Position numbers and translations under genes: made by a program. The notes under the pieces are model-generated. The model made no database searches and was not told where the DNA came from. It saw only the letters and a program-made list of their open reading frames with translations. This document shows, piece by piece, positions 38,709-49,170 of a stretch of DNA of 64,000 nucleotides. The stretch spans positions 1 through 64,000 of the forward strand of contig NZ_VIGW01000008.1 in NCBI RefSeq assembly GCF_007858435.1, given 5' to 3'. Each line of letters opens with the position of its first letter. Position 1 is the stretch's first letter. This stretch comes from Tsukamurella asaccharolytica (GTDB lineage Bacteria; Actinomycetota; Actinomycetes; Mycobacteriales; Mycobacteriaceae).

Positions 38709-39359
38709 ATGACGGTTCACGGCAACGACGAGCGGTCGCCCGTAGGGCGGGCGGTGGGAAGCACGGCCGGACGATCCGCGATCGTGGTCGCGGTCTTCGT
38801 CGTCGCGCTGTGGGGTATCGAGGTCGTCGACGTGGTCGCCGGCAACGCCTTGGACCAGTGGGGCATCCACCCCCGCGACGGTGCGGACGCGGTCCGCGGG
38901 ATCGCGCTCGCCCCGCTGCTGCACGGCGGCTGGGAGCACCTGGCCGCCAACAGTGTTCCGGCCCTGATCCTCGGCTTCCTCGGCCTGATCGCCGGCGCCG
39001 GCCGATTCCTGCTGGCCACTGCGATCATCTGGCTGGTCTCGGGCGTCGGAGTGTGGGTCACGGGCGGCTCGAACACCGTGGTGATCGGGCTGTCCGGGGT
39101 GCTGTTCGGCTGGATGACGTACCTGGCGGTGCGCGGGTTGTTCACCCGCAAGCCGCTCGACATCATCGTCGGGGTGACGCTCATGGTCCTGTACGGCGGG
39201 ATGCTGTGGGGCGTCCTGCCCGGTCAGCCCGGCGTCTCCTGGCAGGCGCATCTGTGGGGCGCCGTCGGCGGCCTGATCGCGGCGGCCCTGCTCGGGCGCC
39301 GCGCCCGGGGGAAGTCCGGACCTGGCAATTCGCGTGAGGTCGGCGCGATTGCCTCGTGA
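38709..39359 (+). CDS. Rhomboid intramembrane serine protease
   Basis: A 216-residue membrane protein with about six membrane segments. The catalytic dyad is Ser129 in GLSGVLFG and His181 in AHLWGAVGG; the HGGWEHLAANS loop is also conserved. It matches Rv1337 by position, 34 bases after cysM. Substrate unknown. In M. tuberculosis murI follows; here it does not. Confidence 0.92.
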   Translation: MTVHGNDERSPVGRAVGSTAGRSAIVVAVFVVALWGIEVVDVVAGNALDQWGIHPRDGADAVRGIALAPLLHGGWEHLAANSVPALILGFLGLIAGAGRFLLATAIIWLVSGVGVWVTGGSNTVVIGLSGVLFGWMTYLAVRGLFTRKPLDIIVGVTLMVLYGGMLWGVLPGQPGVSWQAHLWGAVGGLIAAALLGRRARGKSGPGNSREVGAIAS

Positions 39360-39378
39360 CGATCGCGGATCTGGCAGC

Positions 39379-40149
39379 ATGTCTTTCATGCGTCTCACCA
39401 TCCTCGGGTGTTCCGGCAGCGTCGGCGGTCCTTGGGCGGCCTGCTCGGGATACCTTCTGGAGGCAGACGGACATGAGCCGGTCGTCATGGATTTCGGCCC
39501 GGGGGTGCTCGGGGAGTTGCAACAGCGAGTGGACCCCAACACCGTCACGGTGATGCTCTCCCACCTGCACGCCGACCACTGCCTCGACGTGCCCTCCCTG
39601 CTCGTGTGGCGCCGCTACCACCCGGAGCCCGCGGTCGGGCGCGCCCGCCTCATCGGCCCCGCCGACACCCCGGAGCGCCTGGGGCGCGCCTCCGCGGAGA
39701 CGGCTGCGGCGTTCGACGACATCTCCGACACGTTCGACTTCTCCGCCTGGGCGGAGGACGAGGACCACGCGGTCGGAGGGTTCACCGTGCGGCCTTTCCG
39801 CATGTATCACCCGCCGGAGTCGCACGGCCTGCGGATCACCGCGCCCAGCGGCAGGGTCCTCGCCTACACCGGCGATACCGGGGTGTGCGAGAACCTGGTC
39901 GAGCTCGCCCGCGGCGCCGACGTGCTGCTGGCCGAGGCCAGCTGGACGCACGACCCCGCCAACCGGCCGCTCGGCGTGCACCTCTCGGGCATCGAGGCCG
40001 GGCAGGCGGCCGCGGACGCGGGCGTCGGGCGGCTCCTGCTCACGCACATCCCGCCGTGGACCTCGCGCGAGGCGGTGCTGGCCGAGGCGCGGTCCGTGTA
40101 CGACGGGCCGGTGCAGGCGGTCACCGGTGGCGACGTCTTCGAGCTCTGA
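39379..40149 (+). CDS. MBL-fold phosphodiesterase/hydrolase (Rv1339-like)
   Basis: A 256-residue protein close in layout to Rv1339, a metallo-beta-lactamase-fold protein reported as a cyclic-nucleotide phosphodiesterase. The opening MRLTILGCSGSVGGPWA, the zinc motif SHLHADHCLD, and the later YTGDTGVCENL and LLLTHIPPWTSRE are all present. ATG 39379 and ATG 39388 are both possible; neither has a clear ribosome site. If the activity holds, it could lower the cAMP that the GlxR-type sites respond to (inference). Confidence 0.87.
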   Translation: MSFMRLTILGCSGSVGGPWAACSGYLLEADGHEPVVMDFGPGVLGELQQRVDPNTVTVMLSHLHADHCLDVPSLLVWRRYHPEPAVGRARLIGPADTPERLGRASAETAAAFDDISDTFDFSAWAEDEDHAVGGFTVRPFRMYHPPESHGLRITAPSGRVLAYTGDTGVCENLVELARGADVLLAEASWTHDPANRPLGVHLSGIEAGQAAADAGVGRLLLTHIPPWTSREAVLAEARSVYDGPVQAVTGGDVFEL

Positions 40150-40171
40150 CGCCGCCGCCGACCGGAGGCGA

Positions 40172-40177
40172 TAGGCT
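40172..40177 (+). promoter_or_regulatory. -10 hexamer (TAGGCT) for leaderless rph
   Basis: TAGGCT ends seven bases before GTG 40184, with no ribosome site nearby. Confidence 0.55.
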
Positions 40178-40183
40178 GGGCGC

Positions 40184-40966
40184 GTGAGCAGACGCGCAGA
40201 CGGCAGGGCCGACGACGAACTCCGCCCGGTGACCATCACCCGGGGATTCACGCAGAACCCCGCGGGCTCGGTGCTGGTGGAGTTCGGCAACACCAAGGTG
40301 CTGTGCACCGCGAGCGTCGAGCTGGGGGTGCCCGGATGGCGCCGGGGATCCGGCCAGGGCTGGCTGACCGCCGAGTACTCGATGCTCCCCGCCGCCACGC
40401 ACGAACGCAGCCGCCGCGAGTCCACCAAGGGCAAGGTCGGCGGCCGCACCCACGAGATCTCCCGGCTCGTCGGTCGGTCGCTGCGCGCATGCATCGACCT
40501 CGCGGCCCTGGGCGAGAACACGATCGCCATCGACTGCGACGTGCTCCAGGCCGACGGCGGCACGCGCACCGCGTCGATCACCGGCGCTTACGTCGCGCTG
40601 TGCGACGCCGTCACGTACCTCGGCGCCGCGGGCAAACTGACCGATCCGCAGCCGATCTCGTGCGCCATCGCGGCCGTGTCGGTGGGCGTCGTCGACGGCC
40701 GGGTCCGGCTCGACCTGCCGTACGAGGAGGATTCGCGCGCCGAGGTCGACATGAACGTCGTCGCCACCGATACCGGCACCCTCGTCGAGGTGCAGGGCAC
40801 CGGCGAGGGCGCCACCTTCGCGCGCACCACGCTCGACTGGATGCTGGATTCCGCCATCGCCGGGACCGAGAAGCTCTTCGCCGTGCAGAAGGAGGCCCTC
40901 GCGGCGCCGTACCCCGGCGTGCTGCCGGAGTTCGAGGGCGAGCAGAAGAAGAAGTTCGGTCAGTGA
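40184..40966 (+). CDS. rph: Ribonuclease PH
   Basis: A 260-residue phosphorolytic 3'-5' exoribonuclease that trims tRNA 3' ends. Family blocks are [40 protein letters not shown] (with the catalytic Arg residues), and the metal Asp pair in [13 protein letters not shown]. It overlaps rdgB by four bases (GTGA), as in Rv1340-Rv1341. Length is standard. Confidence 0.96.
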   Translation: MSRRADGRADDELRPVTITRGFTQNPAGSVLVEFGNTKVLCTASVELGVPGWRRGSGQGWLTAEYSMLPAATHERSRRESTKGKVGGRTHEISRLVGRSLRACIDLAALGENTIAIDCDVLQADGGTRTASITGAYVALCDAVTYLGAAGKLTDPQPISCAIAAVSVGVVDGRVRLDLPYEEDSRAEVDMNVVATDTGTLVEVQGTGEGATFARTTLDWMLDSAIAGTEKLFAVQKEALAAPYPGVLPEFEGEQKKKFGQ

Positions 40967-41607
40967 CCGTGCGGCTGCTGCTCGCCTCCCGCAACGCCAA
41001 GAAGCTCCGTGAACTGCGGCAGGTGGTGGCGGACGCGGGCATCGTCGGCTTGGAGGTCGTCGGGCTCGACGAGGTCCCTGCCTTCGAGGAGTTGCCGGAG
41101 GACGCACCGTCGTTCGAGGGCAACGCGCTGATCAAAGCGCGGCAAGGCTACGAGCGGACCGGCCTGCCCTGTCTCGCGGACGATTCCGGGATCTGCGTCG
41201 ACGCCCTGAACGGCATGCCCGGCGTGCTCTCGGCGCGTTGGTCCGGCCGGCACGGCGACGATTCCGCGAACACCGCGCTCCTGCTCGCGCAGATCTCCGA
41301 CACGCCCGACGAGCGCCGCGGCGGTGAGTTCGTCTCCGCGTGCGCCCTGGTCAGCGGACCAGGGGAGGCCGGGCAGGTCACGGTGCGCGGCGCCTGGCGG
41401 GGTGCCGTCCTGCGGGAGCCGCGGGGCGACGGCGGCTTCGGCTACGACCCGGTCTTCCTGCCGGAGGGCTCGGACCGCACCGCCGCGGAGCTCACGGCGG
41501 AGGAGAAGAACGCGATCAGCCACCGCGCGCGGGCGCTCGCCCAGCTGGTGGAGCCGCTGCGGGCCCTCGCGGCGCGCGTCCCCGACGCGGGGCGGTCGGC
41601 GCGGTAA
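40963..41607 (+). CDS. rdgB: XTP/dITP pyrophosphatase RdgB
   Basis: A 214-residue housekeeping enzyme that removes non-canonical purine nucleotides (ITP, dITP, XTP). Opening [15 protein letters not shown], the [15 protein letters not shown] metal site, the SARWSG block and [13 protein letters not shown] are all present. GTG 40963 overlaps the rph stop; GTG 40969 is a second option. Confidence 0.95.
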   Translation: MTVRLLLASRNAKKLRELRQVVADAGIVGLEVVGLDEVPAFEELPEDAPSFEGNALIKARQGYERTGLPCLADDSGICVDALNGMPGVLSARWSGRHGDDSANTALLLAQISDTPDERRGGEFVSACALVSGPGEAGQVTVRGAWRGAVLREPRGDGGFGYDPVFLPEGSDRTAAELTAEEKNAISHRARALAQLVEPLRALAARVPDAGRSAR

Positions 41608-41610
41608 TGT
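41605..41610 (+). promoter_or_regulatory. -10 hexamer (TAATGT) for the LCP gene
   Basis: TAATGT shares its TAA with the rdgB stop codon and ends seven bases before GTG 41617, a leaderless layout. Confidence 0.55.
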
Positions 41611-41616
41611 CGCCGC

Positions 41617-42864
41617 GTGAAGCGTAGAACGTCGGGAGCGCGGGGTGGCCGTGTGGCCATCGCGCTGCTGTCGGCCGTCGTCCTCGCGGTCACCGGGACC
41701 GTCTGGTGGAGTACCAATCTGGTGATCGGCGGCTTCAACGTCTCCCGCGCGCTCGCCGAGGCGAAGGTCGCGAAGTCCACGGGCGGCGCGAAGAACATCC
41801 TGCTGATGGGGCTGGACACGCGACGCGATCAGAACGGCGATCCCCTCCCGGCCGATGTACTCCAGCAATTGCACGCCGGTACCAGTGACAACGGCGGCTA
41901 CAACACCAACACCCTGATCCTGCTGCACGTGCCGGCGGACGGGAAGAAGGTGACCGCCTTCTCGATCCCGCGCGACGACTACGTGAGCTTCGTCGGCGTG
42001 GACTCGAAGAAGAAGGGGAAGATCAAGGAGGCGTACGGCACGCGCAAGGCGGAGGTCGAGGACACGCTGGCCGCCGCAGGCGTCTCCGATCGTAAGGAGC
42101 TCGAAAGCAAGGCCCGCGAGTCGGCGCGCGCCGCCACGATCGCCACCGTGGGACGGCTGGTCGGGGTCCCGATCGACCACTTCGCGGAGGTCAGCCTCGT
42201 CGGTTTCTACGACCTCGCGCAGACCCTCGGTGGCGTCGAGGTGTGCCTCAACAATCCCGTGCGCGACAGCTACTCCGGTGCTGCGTTCCCCGCCGGGCGA
42301 CAGAAGCTGAACGCCTCGCAGTCCCTGGCCTTCGTGCGGCAGCGACACGGCCTTGCCGACGGTGACCTCGACCGGACACATCGGCAGCAGGCCTTCATCG
42401 CCGGGGTCATGGTGCAGTTGCAGAAGCAGGGCGTCTTCGGTGATGTCCGGAAACTGCAGTCGCTGATCGCCGTCGCGCAGAAGGACGTCGTCGTCTCGGA
42501 CGGATGGAATCTGCAGGAGTTCGCGCAGCAGGCCGGACAGATCGCCGGCACGAACCTCACTTTCACCACTCTGCCGGTACTCGGGTACGACACGATCGAC
42601 CAACAGGCCGTGAACCTGGTGGACCCGAAGGCCATCCGCGCGCAAGTGCAGAAGGCCTTCGGCCAGTCCGTCCCGGAACCCGATGAGGCCGAAGGATCCT
42701 CGGACGCCACGTCCTCCACCGGTTCCGCCCCGGTCCCGAAGCCCGTGGGCTTCACGGCCCCGCGGGCGCCCAGCACGACGTCGGCATCGGCGACTGCCAC
42801 GGGAGGTCCCGTACCGGACGCCGGGACCACGCTCCGCGGCGGCGAGATCCCCTGCGTCGATTGA
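41617..42864 (+). CDS. LytR-CpsA-Psr (LCP) family cell-wall ligase
   Basis: A 415-residue protein. One membrane anchor is at residues about 12-33 (RVAIALLSAVVLAVTGTVWW), with the LCP domain outside, about 55-290. Key residues are in NILLMGLDTRR, FSIPRDDYV and FVRQRHGLADGDLDR. LCP proteins join arabinogalactan to peptidoglycan in this order. The last 90 residues are Ser/Thr/Pro/Ala rich; no LytR C-terminal domain is seen. An insertion (SKKKGKIKEAYGTRKAEVED) in the domain is typical of the family. Confidence 0.92.
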   Translation: MKRRTSGARGGRVAIALLSAVVLAVTGTVWWSTNLVIGGFNVSRALAEAKVAKSTGGAKNILLMGLDTRRDQNGDPLPADVLQQLHAGTSDNGGYNTNTLILLHVPADGKKVTAFSIPRDDYVSFVGVDSKKKGKIKEAYGTRKAEVEDTLAAAGVSDRKELESKARESARAATIATVGRLVGVPIDHFAEVSLVGFYDLAQTLGGVEVCLNNPVRDSYSGAAFPAGRQKLNASQSLAFVRQRHGLADGDLDRTHRQQAFIAGVMVQLQKQGVFGDVRKLQSLIAVAQKDVVVSDGWNLQEFAQQAGQIAGTNLTFTTLPVLGYDTIDQQAVNLVDPKAIRAQVQKAFGQSVPEPDEAEGSSDATSSTGSAPVPKPVGFTAPRAPSTTSASATATGGPVPDAGTTLRGGEIPCVD

Positions 42865-42927
42865 CCACTGTCGGGCCTGGGGCCTCGGTAGGGTCGAGGG
42901 GTCCCGTCATCCAGCGGAAGGTTCTCC

Positions 42928-43209
42928 ATGTCGAAGTCCACTCACCGAATCCGCGTCGGCGCTGCGGCACTCGCCGTCGTCGCGCTCACCCTCACCGGCT
43001 GCACGAAGCAGGGCGGTGACACGACGTGCGAGGACTACCAGAAGATGTCCGACACGGACCAGCGCGACCAGGTGACGAAGCTGTACAAGGACAAGCACGG
43101 CGACGAACCCTCCGCGCTCGTCATCACGGGCCTGCAGCAGCAGGCCGTCGCGTACTGCACAACGGTGGGGAAGCCGGATTCGAAGATCAAGGAGATCCCG
43201 ATCTCCTGA
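42928..43209 (+). CDS. Small lipoprotein of unknown function
   Basis: A 93-residue precursor with a lipoprotein signal, lipobox LTGC at Cys25. The 68-residue mature part has two more Cys (TTCEDY and AYCTTV) that may form a disulfide. The pattern CEDYQKMSDTDQ ... YC loosely recalls HdeA-type acid chaperones, but the match is too weak to claim. It sits between the LCP gene and a terminator and faces the hemophore-like gene. Confidence 0.78.
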   Translation: MSKSTHRIRVGAAALAVVALTLTGCTKQGGDTTCEDYQKMSDTDQRDQVTKLYKDKHGDEPSALVITGLQQQAVAYCTTVGKPDSKIKEIPIS

Positions 43210-43225
43210 CGGTCCGCCACATGGC

Positions 43226-43258
43226 GAAGGCGCCGACTCCGGGGGAGTCGGCGCCTTC
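43226..43258. terminator. Bidirectional hairpin terminator
   Basis: A perfect 15-bp stem (GAAGGCGCCGACTCC with its complement) and a 3-base loop lie between the convergent lipoprotein and hemophore-like genes and can serve both. Confidence 0.85.
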
Positions 43259-43275
43259 GGTGTCACACAGGGCGA

Positions 43276-43632
43276 TCAGTACTGCGAACAGGTCTTCGCG
43301 ACGACGCCGATCGTCTGGTTGATCTTCCCCTGGTTCTGGTTGTAGTACATGACCAGCTGGGGGTTCTGGCGGCCGAGCTCATGGATCCGAGCGTTGCGCT
43401 CGGCGGGCGGCAGGGTCAGGATCCGCTCGGCCTCGGCGCGGCCGCCGGGCACCTGGTTGATCGCGGTGGCGGCCTCGGGTGCGACCGCGACCAATGCGCG
43501 TTCGACCTGGCCGACAGTGCAGTTCGTCCCGGGAACCGGGTCGGACGGTGCGGCCTGTGCCATCGCGGCGGGGGCCAGAGCGAGTGCGCCGGCGACGCCG
43601 GCGGTCGCGGCGAACTTCCATCGATTGAGCAT
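43276..43632 (-). CDS. Secreted hemophore-related protein
   Basis: A 118-residue precursor with a classical signal peptide (FAATAGVAGALALAPAAMAQ, cut near AQA-AP). The mature protein has CTVGQVERALVAVAPEAATA, then two paired Cys overall (NCTV and KTCSQY), and matches the small helical haem-binding proteins common in Mycobacteriales. It may bind haem outside the cell; this is family knowledge, not shown here. ATG 43632 follows a GAAGGGAGAAA site; an upstream extension to 43689 would place residues before the signal peptide. Confidence 0.8.
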   Translation of the reverse strand: MLNRWKFAATAGVAGALALAPAAMAQAAPSDPVPGTNCTVGQVERALVAVAPEAATAINQVPGGRAEAERILTLPPAERNARIHELGRQNPQLVMYYNQNQGKINQTIGVVAKTCSQY

Positions 43633-43981
43633 GTCGTTTCTCCCTTCGTAGTCGCTCGGAACCGCAGTGGGCGGTCCGAACCACTCCAACGAGAGTAATC
43701 GTACGAATCTGAGCTCCGACGAAGAGAATTCACAGGTATTCTCAGGCTGCTGTGCGGCGACTCGGCGAATACCCAGTTCTGCCTGGGGGTTTCTTCATGA
43801 GGATTGTGCACGGTCCATCGTCTAACCGACATCCCCTGTTGCCCTTTGTATATCAGGGACTGTGGTGGCTTGTGGTAGCCGGGACGTACCGTCGGCCGCA
43901 GCGAGGATGAGCGCCGAGCCGCAGGCCGTTTCGTTCCTGCGGTAGGCAACGCCCGGCGGTCGGGGCTGGTAGACAGGGGGG
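43633..43981. other. Intergenic stretch upstream of the hemophore-like gene
   Basis: These 349 bases are less G/C rich than the flanks and hold no convincing gene. The only clear structure is GAGAAT-N8-ATTCTC at 43724-43743, with the tandem CACAGG and CTCAGG words inside and after it. I see no IdeR-type iron box. Confidence 0.6.
43724..43743. promoter_or_regulatory. Inverted repeat GAGAAT-N8-ATTCTC
   Basis: A perfect 6-bp-arm repeat about 90 bases upstream of the hemophore-like gene. CACAGG and CTCAGG, 10 bases apart, lie in and after it and recall direct-repeat sites of OmpR-type regulators such as MprA. Regulator unknown. Confidence 0.35.
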
Positions 43982-44077
43982 ATGACCGAAGAACTTCGCA
44001 CTTCCAAACCCCGTCGTACGTGGCCGTGGATCGTTGGCGCGGTCGTCACAGCGCTGTTGCTGTGGAGCATGAGCTGA
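43982..44077 (+). CDS. Tiny single-pass membrane protein (31 residues)
   Basis: A short frame encodes MTEELRTSKPRRTWPWIV followed by GAVVTALLLWSMS: a charged N-terminal tail and one hydrophobic segment, the usual shape of a small inner-membrane protein. AGGGGGG just before the ATG may be a ribosome site, and TAGACA ends seven bases before the ATG. Too short for homology calls; function unknown. Confidence 0.42.
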   Translation: MTEELRTSKPRRTWPWIVGAVVTALLLWSMS

Positions 44078-44120
44078 TCGACGCTCTCGGTCGTGCCTTC
44101 GGCCGCGGCTCGGTGGCGCG

Positions 44121-44237
44121 CTAGAGGCCGAGTACGAGGATCAGCCAGAACACGACACCACCGGCACCCGCCAGCAACGCGCTGAGAAACAGAACTGCTG
44201 CGATGAACGGATCGGTGGAGGCGGAGTCGTCGGGCAC
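44121..44237 (-). CDS. Tiny single-pass membrane protein (38 residues)
   Basis: A short frame on the minus strand starts at GTG 44237 and encodes VPDDSASTDPFIAAVLFLSA followed by LLAGAGGVVFWLILVLGL: a short acidic tail and one long hydrophobic helix. TACCAT on that strand ends seven bases before the GTG, an ideal leaderless promoter, which raises my confidence. It converges on the 31-residue gene. Function unknown. Confidence 0.5.
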   Translation of the reverse strand: MPDDSASTDPFIAAVLFLSALLAGAGGVVFWLILVLGL

Positions 44238-44243
44238 CCCACG

Positions 44244-44249
44244 ATGGTA
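44244..44249 (-). promoter_or_regulatory. -10 hexamer (TACCAT) for the 38-residue gene
   Basis: On the minus strand TACCAT ends seven bases before GTG 44237. It is the main support for that short gene. Confidence 0.45.
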
Positions 44250-44293
44250 GGCGGGGCCCGGAAGGCTCCGTCCGCGGGCCGCCACATGCGGGT

Positions 44294-44374
<81 letters not shown>

Positions 44375-44460
44375 GTGCGGCAGCGGAGATCCCTCCCCTG
44401 CGGCGCAGGTCACGATACCGGTTTTCGGACAGCGCCGGGTCGACGGGTACCGTCGAGGTC

Positions 44461-44922
44461 GTGAAACGTCGTCGTCATCGCCCCGCGCTGATCGCGTTCG
44501 TCGTGATCGCCGCCGCGGCCTTCCTGGCGCTCGGCTGGTGGCAGTGGGGACGCTTCGAGTCCACTGCGGGCTCCGCGCGCAACCTGGGTTACGCCCTGCA
44601 GTGGCCGCTCTTCGCCGTTGCCGCAGTGTGGGGCTACCGACGGTTCGTGCAGCTCGAGGACGAGGCCGAGCTGCAGGACCTGCTCGCCGCCGAGGGTGAA
44701 GACGGTGCCGACCCCGCTCGCGCGGCGGCGGGGGGCCCCGCTACAGCGGCGGCCTCCGCGAAGTCGGCCGGCACCCTCACCGCGATCCCCGAGGGCTTCC
44801 TGCCCAGCCGGGCCGCCGCACCGTCGGCCCCGGACACCGCGCCGGACGACCCGGCGCACGACGAGTACAACAAGCTCCTCGCCGAACTGGCGGGGAGTGA
44901 GCAGACCGAGGAGAAGAAGTGA
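44461..44922 (+). CDS. Membrane protein, LprD-like position
   Basis: A 153-residue protein with two membrane segments (about 9-27, LIAFVVIAAAAFLALGWWQW, and about 40-60, ALQWPLFAVAAVWGYRRFV) and an Ala/Glu-rich cytoplasmic tail. It matches Rv1343c (LprD) by position and shape, next to a DUF3817 gene; no lipobox is visible here. TACCGT ends eight bases before its GTG. It overlaps the next gene by four bases. Function unknown. Confidence 0.8.
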   Translation: MKRRRHRPALIAFVVIAAAAFLALGWWQWGRFESTAGSARNLGYALQWPLFAVAAVWGYRRFVQLEDEAELQDLLAAEGEDGADPARAAAGGPATAAASAKSAGTLTAIPEGFLPSRAAAPSAPDTAPDDPAHDEYNKLLAELAGSEQTEEKK

Positions 44923-45296
44923 CCGACGCATCCGCGCCGACGGCGGAGAAGCTGGCGGCAAAGCGCCGTGACCAGGTGAGCGGGGCGCTCAAGCGCTATC
45001 GCTTCATGGCTAACTTCACCGGCTACTTCCTGCTCATCCTGTGCGCCGAGATGATCTACAAGTACCTACTGGCGCCCGCATTCGACTGGCCGGTGCCCGG
45101 CTGGCTCGGTCTCGTCGCGATCATCCACGGCTGGGGCTACTTCATCTACCTGATCTTCACGCTGGATCTGGGCGTCAAGGTGCGGTGGCCTGCGCCGCGC
45201 TTCCTGGTCACGCTGCTCGCAGGCACCATCCCGCTGCTCGGCTTCTACTTCGAGAAGAAGAACTCGGACGAGATTCGCGCGCAGTTCGACCTCTGA
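44919..45296 (+). CDS. DUF3817 family membrane protein (second copy)
   Basis: A 125-residue protein with about three membrane segments; YRFMANFTGYFLLILCAEMI and the HGWGYFIYLIF segment are DUF3817 hallmarks. Its GTG overlaps the upstream stop by four bases. It corresponds to Rv1342c. A first copy lies at 4416-4778 with a different neighbourhood. Function unknown. Confidence 0.87.
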   Translation: MTDASAPTAEKLAAKRRDQVSGALKRYRFMANFTGYFLLILCAEMIYKYLLAPAFDWPVPGWLGLVAIIHGWGYFIYLIFTLDLGVKVRWPAPRFLVTLLAGTIPLLGFYFEKKNSDEIRAQFDL

Positions 45297-45308
45297 CCCG
45301 CTGAGACG

Positions 45309-45350
45309 ACGAACGCCGCCCGCTCCCCGAGGAGAGCGGGCGGCGTTCGT
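45309..45350. terminator. Bidirectional hairpin terminator
   Basis: A perfect 17-bp stem (ACGAACGCCGCCCGCTC with its complement) and an 8-base loop lie between the convergent DUF3817 and acyl-CoA synthetase genes. Confidence 0.88.
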
Positions 45351-45364
45351 AACAAGGGAACGGC

Positions 45365-47149
45365 TCAGGCGTAGATCGCGTCGACCTCGTCGCCGTACTT
45401 GTCCATCACGACGTTGCGCTTGACCTTGAGCGTCGGCGTGAGCTCGCCGCCGTCGATGGTGAAGTCGGTGGTGAGCACACTCCACTTCTTCACCTGCTCG
45501 GCCTTGGACACGAGGCTGTTGGCGGTCGCCACCGCCGAGGCGATCTCGGCGAGCAGCGTCTCGTTCGCCGCGGCCTCCTCGAGCGTCATCTCGGCGGGGA
45601 GGCCGTGCGCCGACAGCCACCCCGGCAGGGCCTCCTGGTCCAGGGTGATGAGCGCCCCTACGAACGGCTGCTTATCGCCGACGAGCATCGCCTGCGAGAC
45701 CAGCGGATGCTGGCGCAGTGCGTCCTCGGTCCGCGCCGGCGCGACGTTCTTGCCCGCCGAGGTGACCAGGATCTCCTTCTTGCGGCCCGTGATCGAGAGG
45801 TAGCCGTCGGCGTCGAGGGAGCCCAGGTCGCCCGTGTGGAACCACCCGTCCCGCAGTGCATCGGCGGTGGCCTCGGGCAGCCCCCAGTAGCCGCCGAAGA
45901 CGACCGGGCCGCGGAGCAGGATCTCGCCGTCCTCGGCGATCGCGACCGCGTTGCCCGGTACGGGCCTGCCGACGGTGCCGACCCGCTGCTCCGTCGGCGT
46001 GTTGCAGGTGATCGCCGCGCTGGTCTCCGACAGGCCGTAGCCCTCGTAGACGGTGACGCCGGCGCCGCGGAAGAAGTGGCCCAGGCGCGCGCCGAGCGGC
46101 GCGCCGCCCGAGACGGCGCAGTCACACTTGCCGCCGAGCGCTTCGCGCAGCTTCGAGTAGACCAGCTTGTCGAACAGGGCGTGCTTGACCTTGAGGACGA
46201 GCCCCGCGCCGCCGGTGTCCTGGGCCTTGCTGTACGCGATCGCCGTCTCCACGGCGGCGTTGAAGATCTTTCCCTTGCCGGCCTCCTCGGCCTTGGCGCT
46301 CATCGTGTTGTAGACCTTCTCGAAGACCCGGGGCACGCTGAGGATGTAGGTCGGCTTGAGCTCGGCGAACAGGCCGGTCAGGTTCGACAGGTCGGCGGTG
46401 TGGGCGACACGGATCGAGTGCTGCACCGCCGCCACCGAGATCGCGCGCGCGAAGATGTGGGCGAGCGGTAGGAACATCACCGTGCTGGCGTTCGGGCCGG
46501 CCATCGTGTCGAGGCCCTCGTGGATCGCGTCGTACTCGCTGAGCAGATTGTCGTGCGTGAGCACCACGCCCTTCGGCTTGCCAGTGGTGCCCGAGGTGTA
46601 GACCAGGGTCGCCTCCGCGGCGGCCGGGACGGCGGTCGCGCGGGCGAGGTAGTCCTCGTCCGAGACGCCGGCACCGTCGGCCACCAGGGCGTCCACGAGG
46701 CCCTCCTCGATCACCCAGACCTGGGCGGCCGCGGGCACGCCCCCGGCGACCCGGTCGGCGGTGTCGCGGGTGTCGGTGATGAGCGCGATCGATCCCGAGT
46801 CGGTGAGGATGTGCTCGACCTGCGCGGGCGAGTTCGACTCGTACACCGCCACCGTCGAACCGCCGACGGACCAGTTCGCGTAGTCGAGCAGGGCCCACTC
46901 GTACCGCGTCGGGCTCATGATCGCGATCCGCGTGCCGACCTCGATGCCGCGGGCCATGAGGCCCTTGCCGATCGCGGTGACCTGCTCGTTGAACTGCGCG
47001 GCGGTCACCGGCGACCAGCCGGAGCCGGACGGGCGCAGGAACAGCTCCGTCGACGGTGCCGATGCCGCGAGGTCGCGGACCCGCGTGGTCAGGTTGTCCG
47101 ATGGAGCGTGGGTCCGGGTCGGTTCCGTGGACTCGATGCGCAACTTCAT
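45365..47149 (-). CDS. fadD15: Long-chain acyl-CoA synthetase (FadD15-like)
   Basis: A 594-residue AMP-forming ligase that activates fatty acids with CoA. All motifs are intact: VYTSGTTGKPKGVVLT (P-loop), YGLSETSA, the GWFHTGDLGSLD block, and ITGRKKEILVTSAGKNVAP. The C-terminal TPTLKVKRNVV supplies the second Lys. Sequence feel and length match mycobacterial FadD15. ATG 47149 was chosen; the frame opens further upstream only with a TTG. It is divergent from the DEAD-box gene with 100 bases between. Confidence 0.93.
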   Translation of the reverse strand: MKLRIESTEPTRTHAPSDNLTTRVRDLAASAPSTELFLRPSGSGWSPVTAAQFNEQVTAIGKGLMARGIEVGTRIAIMSPTRYEWALLDYANWSVGGSTVAVYESNSPAQVEHILTDSGSIALITDTRDTADRVAGGVPAAAQVWVIEEGLVDALVADGAGVSDEDYLARATAVPAAAEATLVYTSGTTGKPKGVVLTHDNLLSEYDAIHEGLDTMAGPNASTVMFLPLAHIFARAISVAAVQHSIRVAHTADLSNLTGLFAELKPTYILSVPRVFEKVYNTMSAKAEEAGKGKIFNAAVETAIAYSKAQDTGGAGLVLKVKHALFDKLVYSKLREALGGKCDCAVSGGAPLGARLGHFFRGAGVTVYEGYGLSETSAAITCNTPTEQRVGTVGRPVPGNAVAIAEDGEILLRGPVVFGGYWGLPEATADALRDGWFHTGDLGSLDADGYLSITGRKKEILVTSAGKNVAPARTEDALRQHPLVSQAMLVGDKQPFVGALITLDQEALPGWLSAHGLPAEMTLEEAAANETLLAEIASAVATANSLVSKAEQVKKWSVLTTDFTIDGGELTPTLKVKRNVVMDKYGDEVDAIYA

Positions 47150-47249
47150 CTCCTCGTGCAGATAGTGGAATACGCACAACCTATCGGAGAATGTCCGATT
47201 CCGATGGGGTTTCGCGTGGGCGGCGGATACGGCTTATGCTGGGGAAACA

Positions 47250-49061
<1,812 letters not shown>

Positions 49062-49170
49062 CGACTCGGTCGGCGTTTGCACACAGATGCATTAACCTTT
49101 AGTCAAGGTGTAGCTCGAACCGGGCCCGCCGACCGTCGGCTGCGGCCGACCCGAGAGACTAGAGGAGCGC

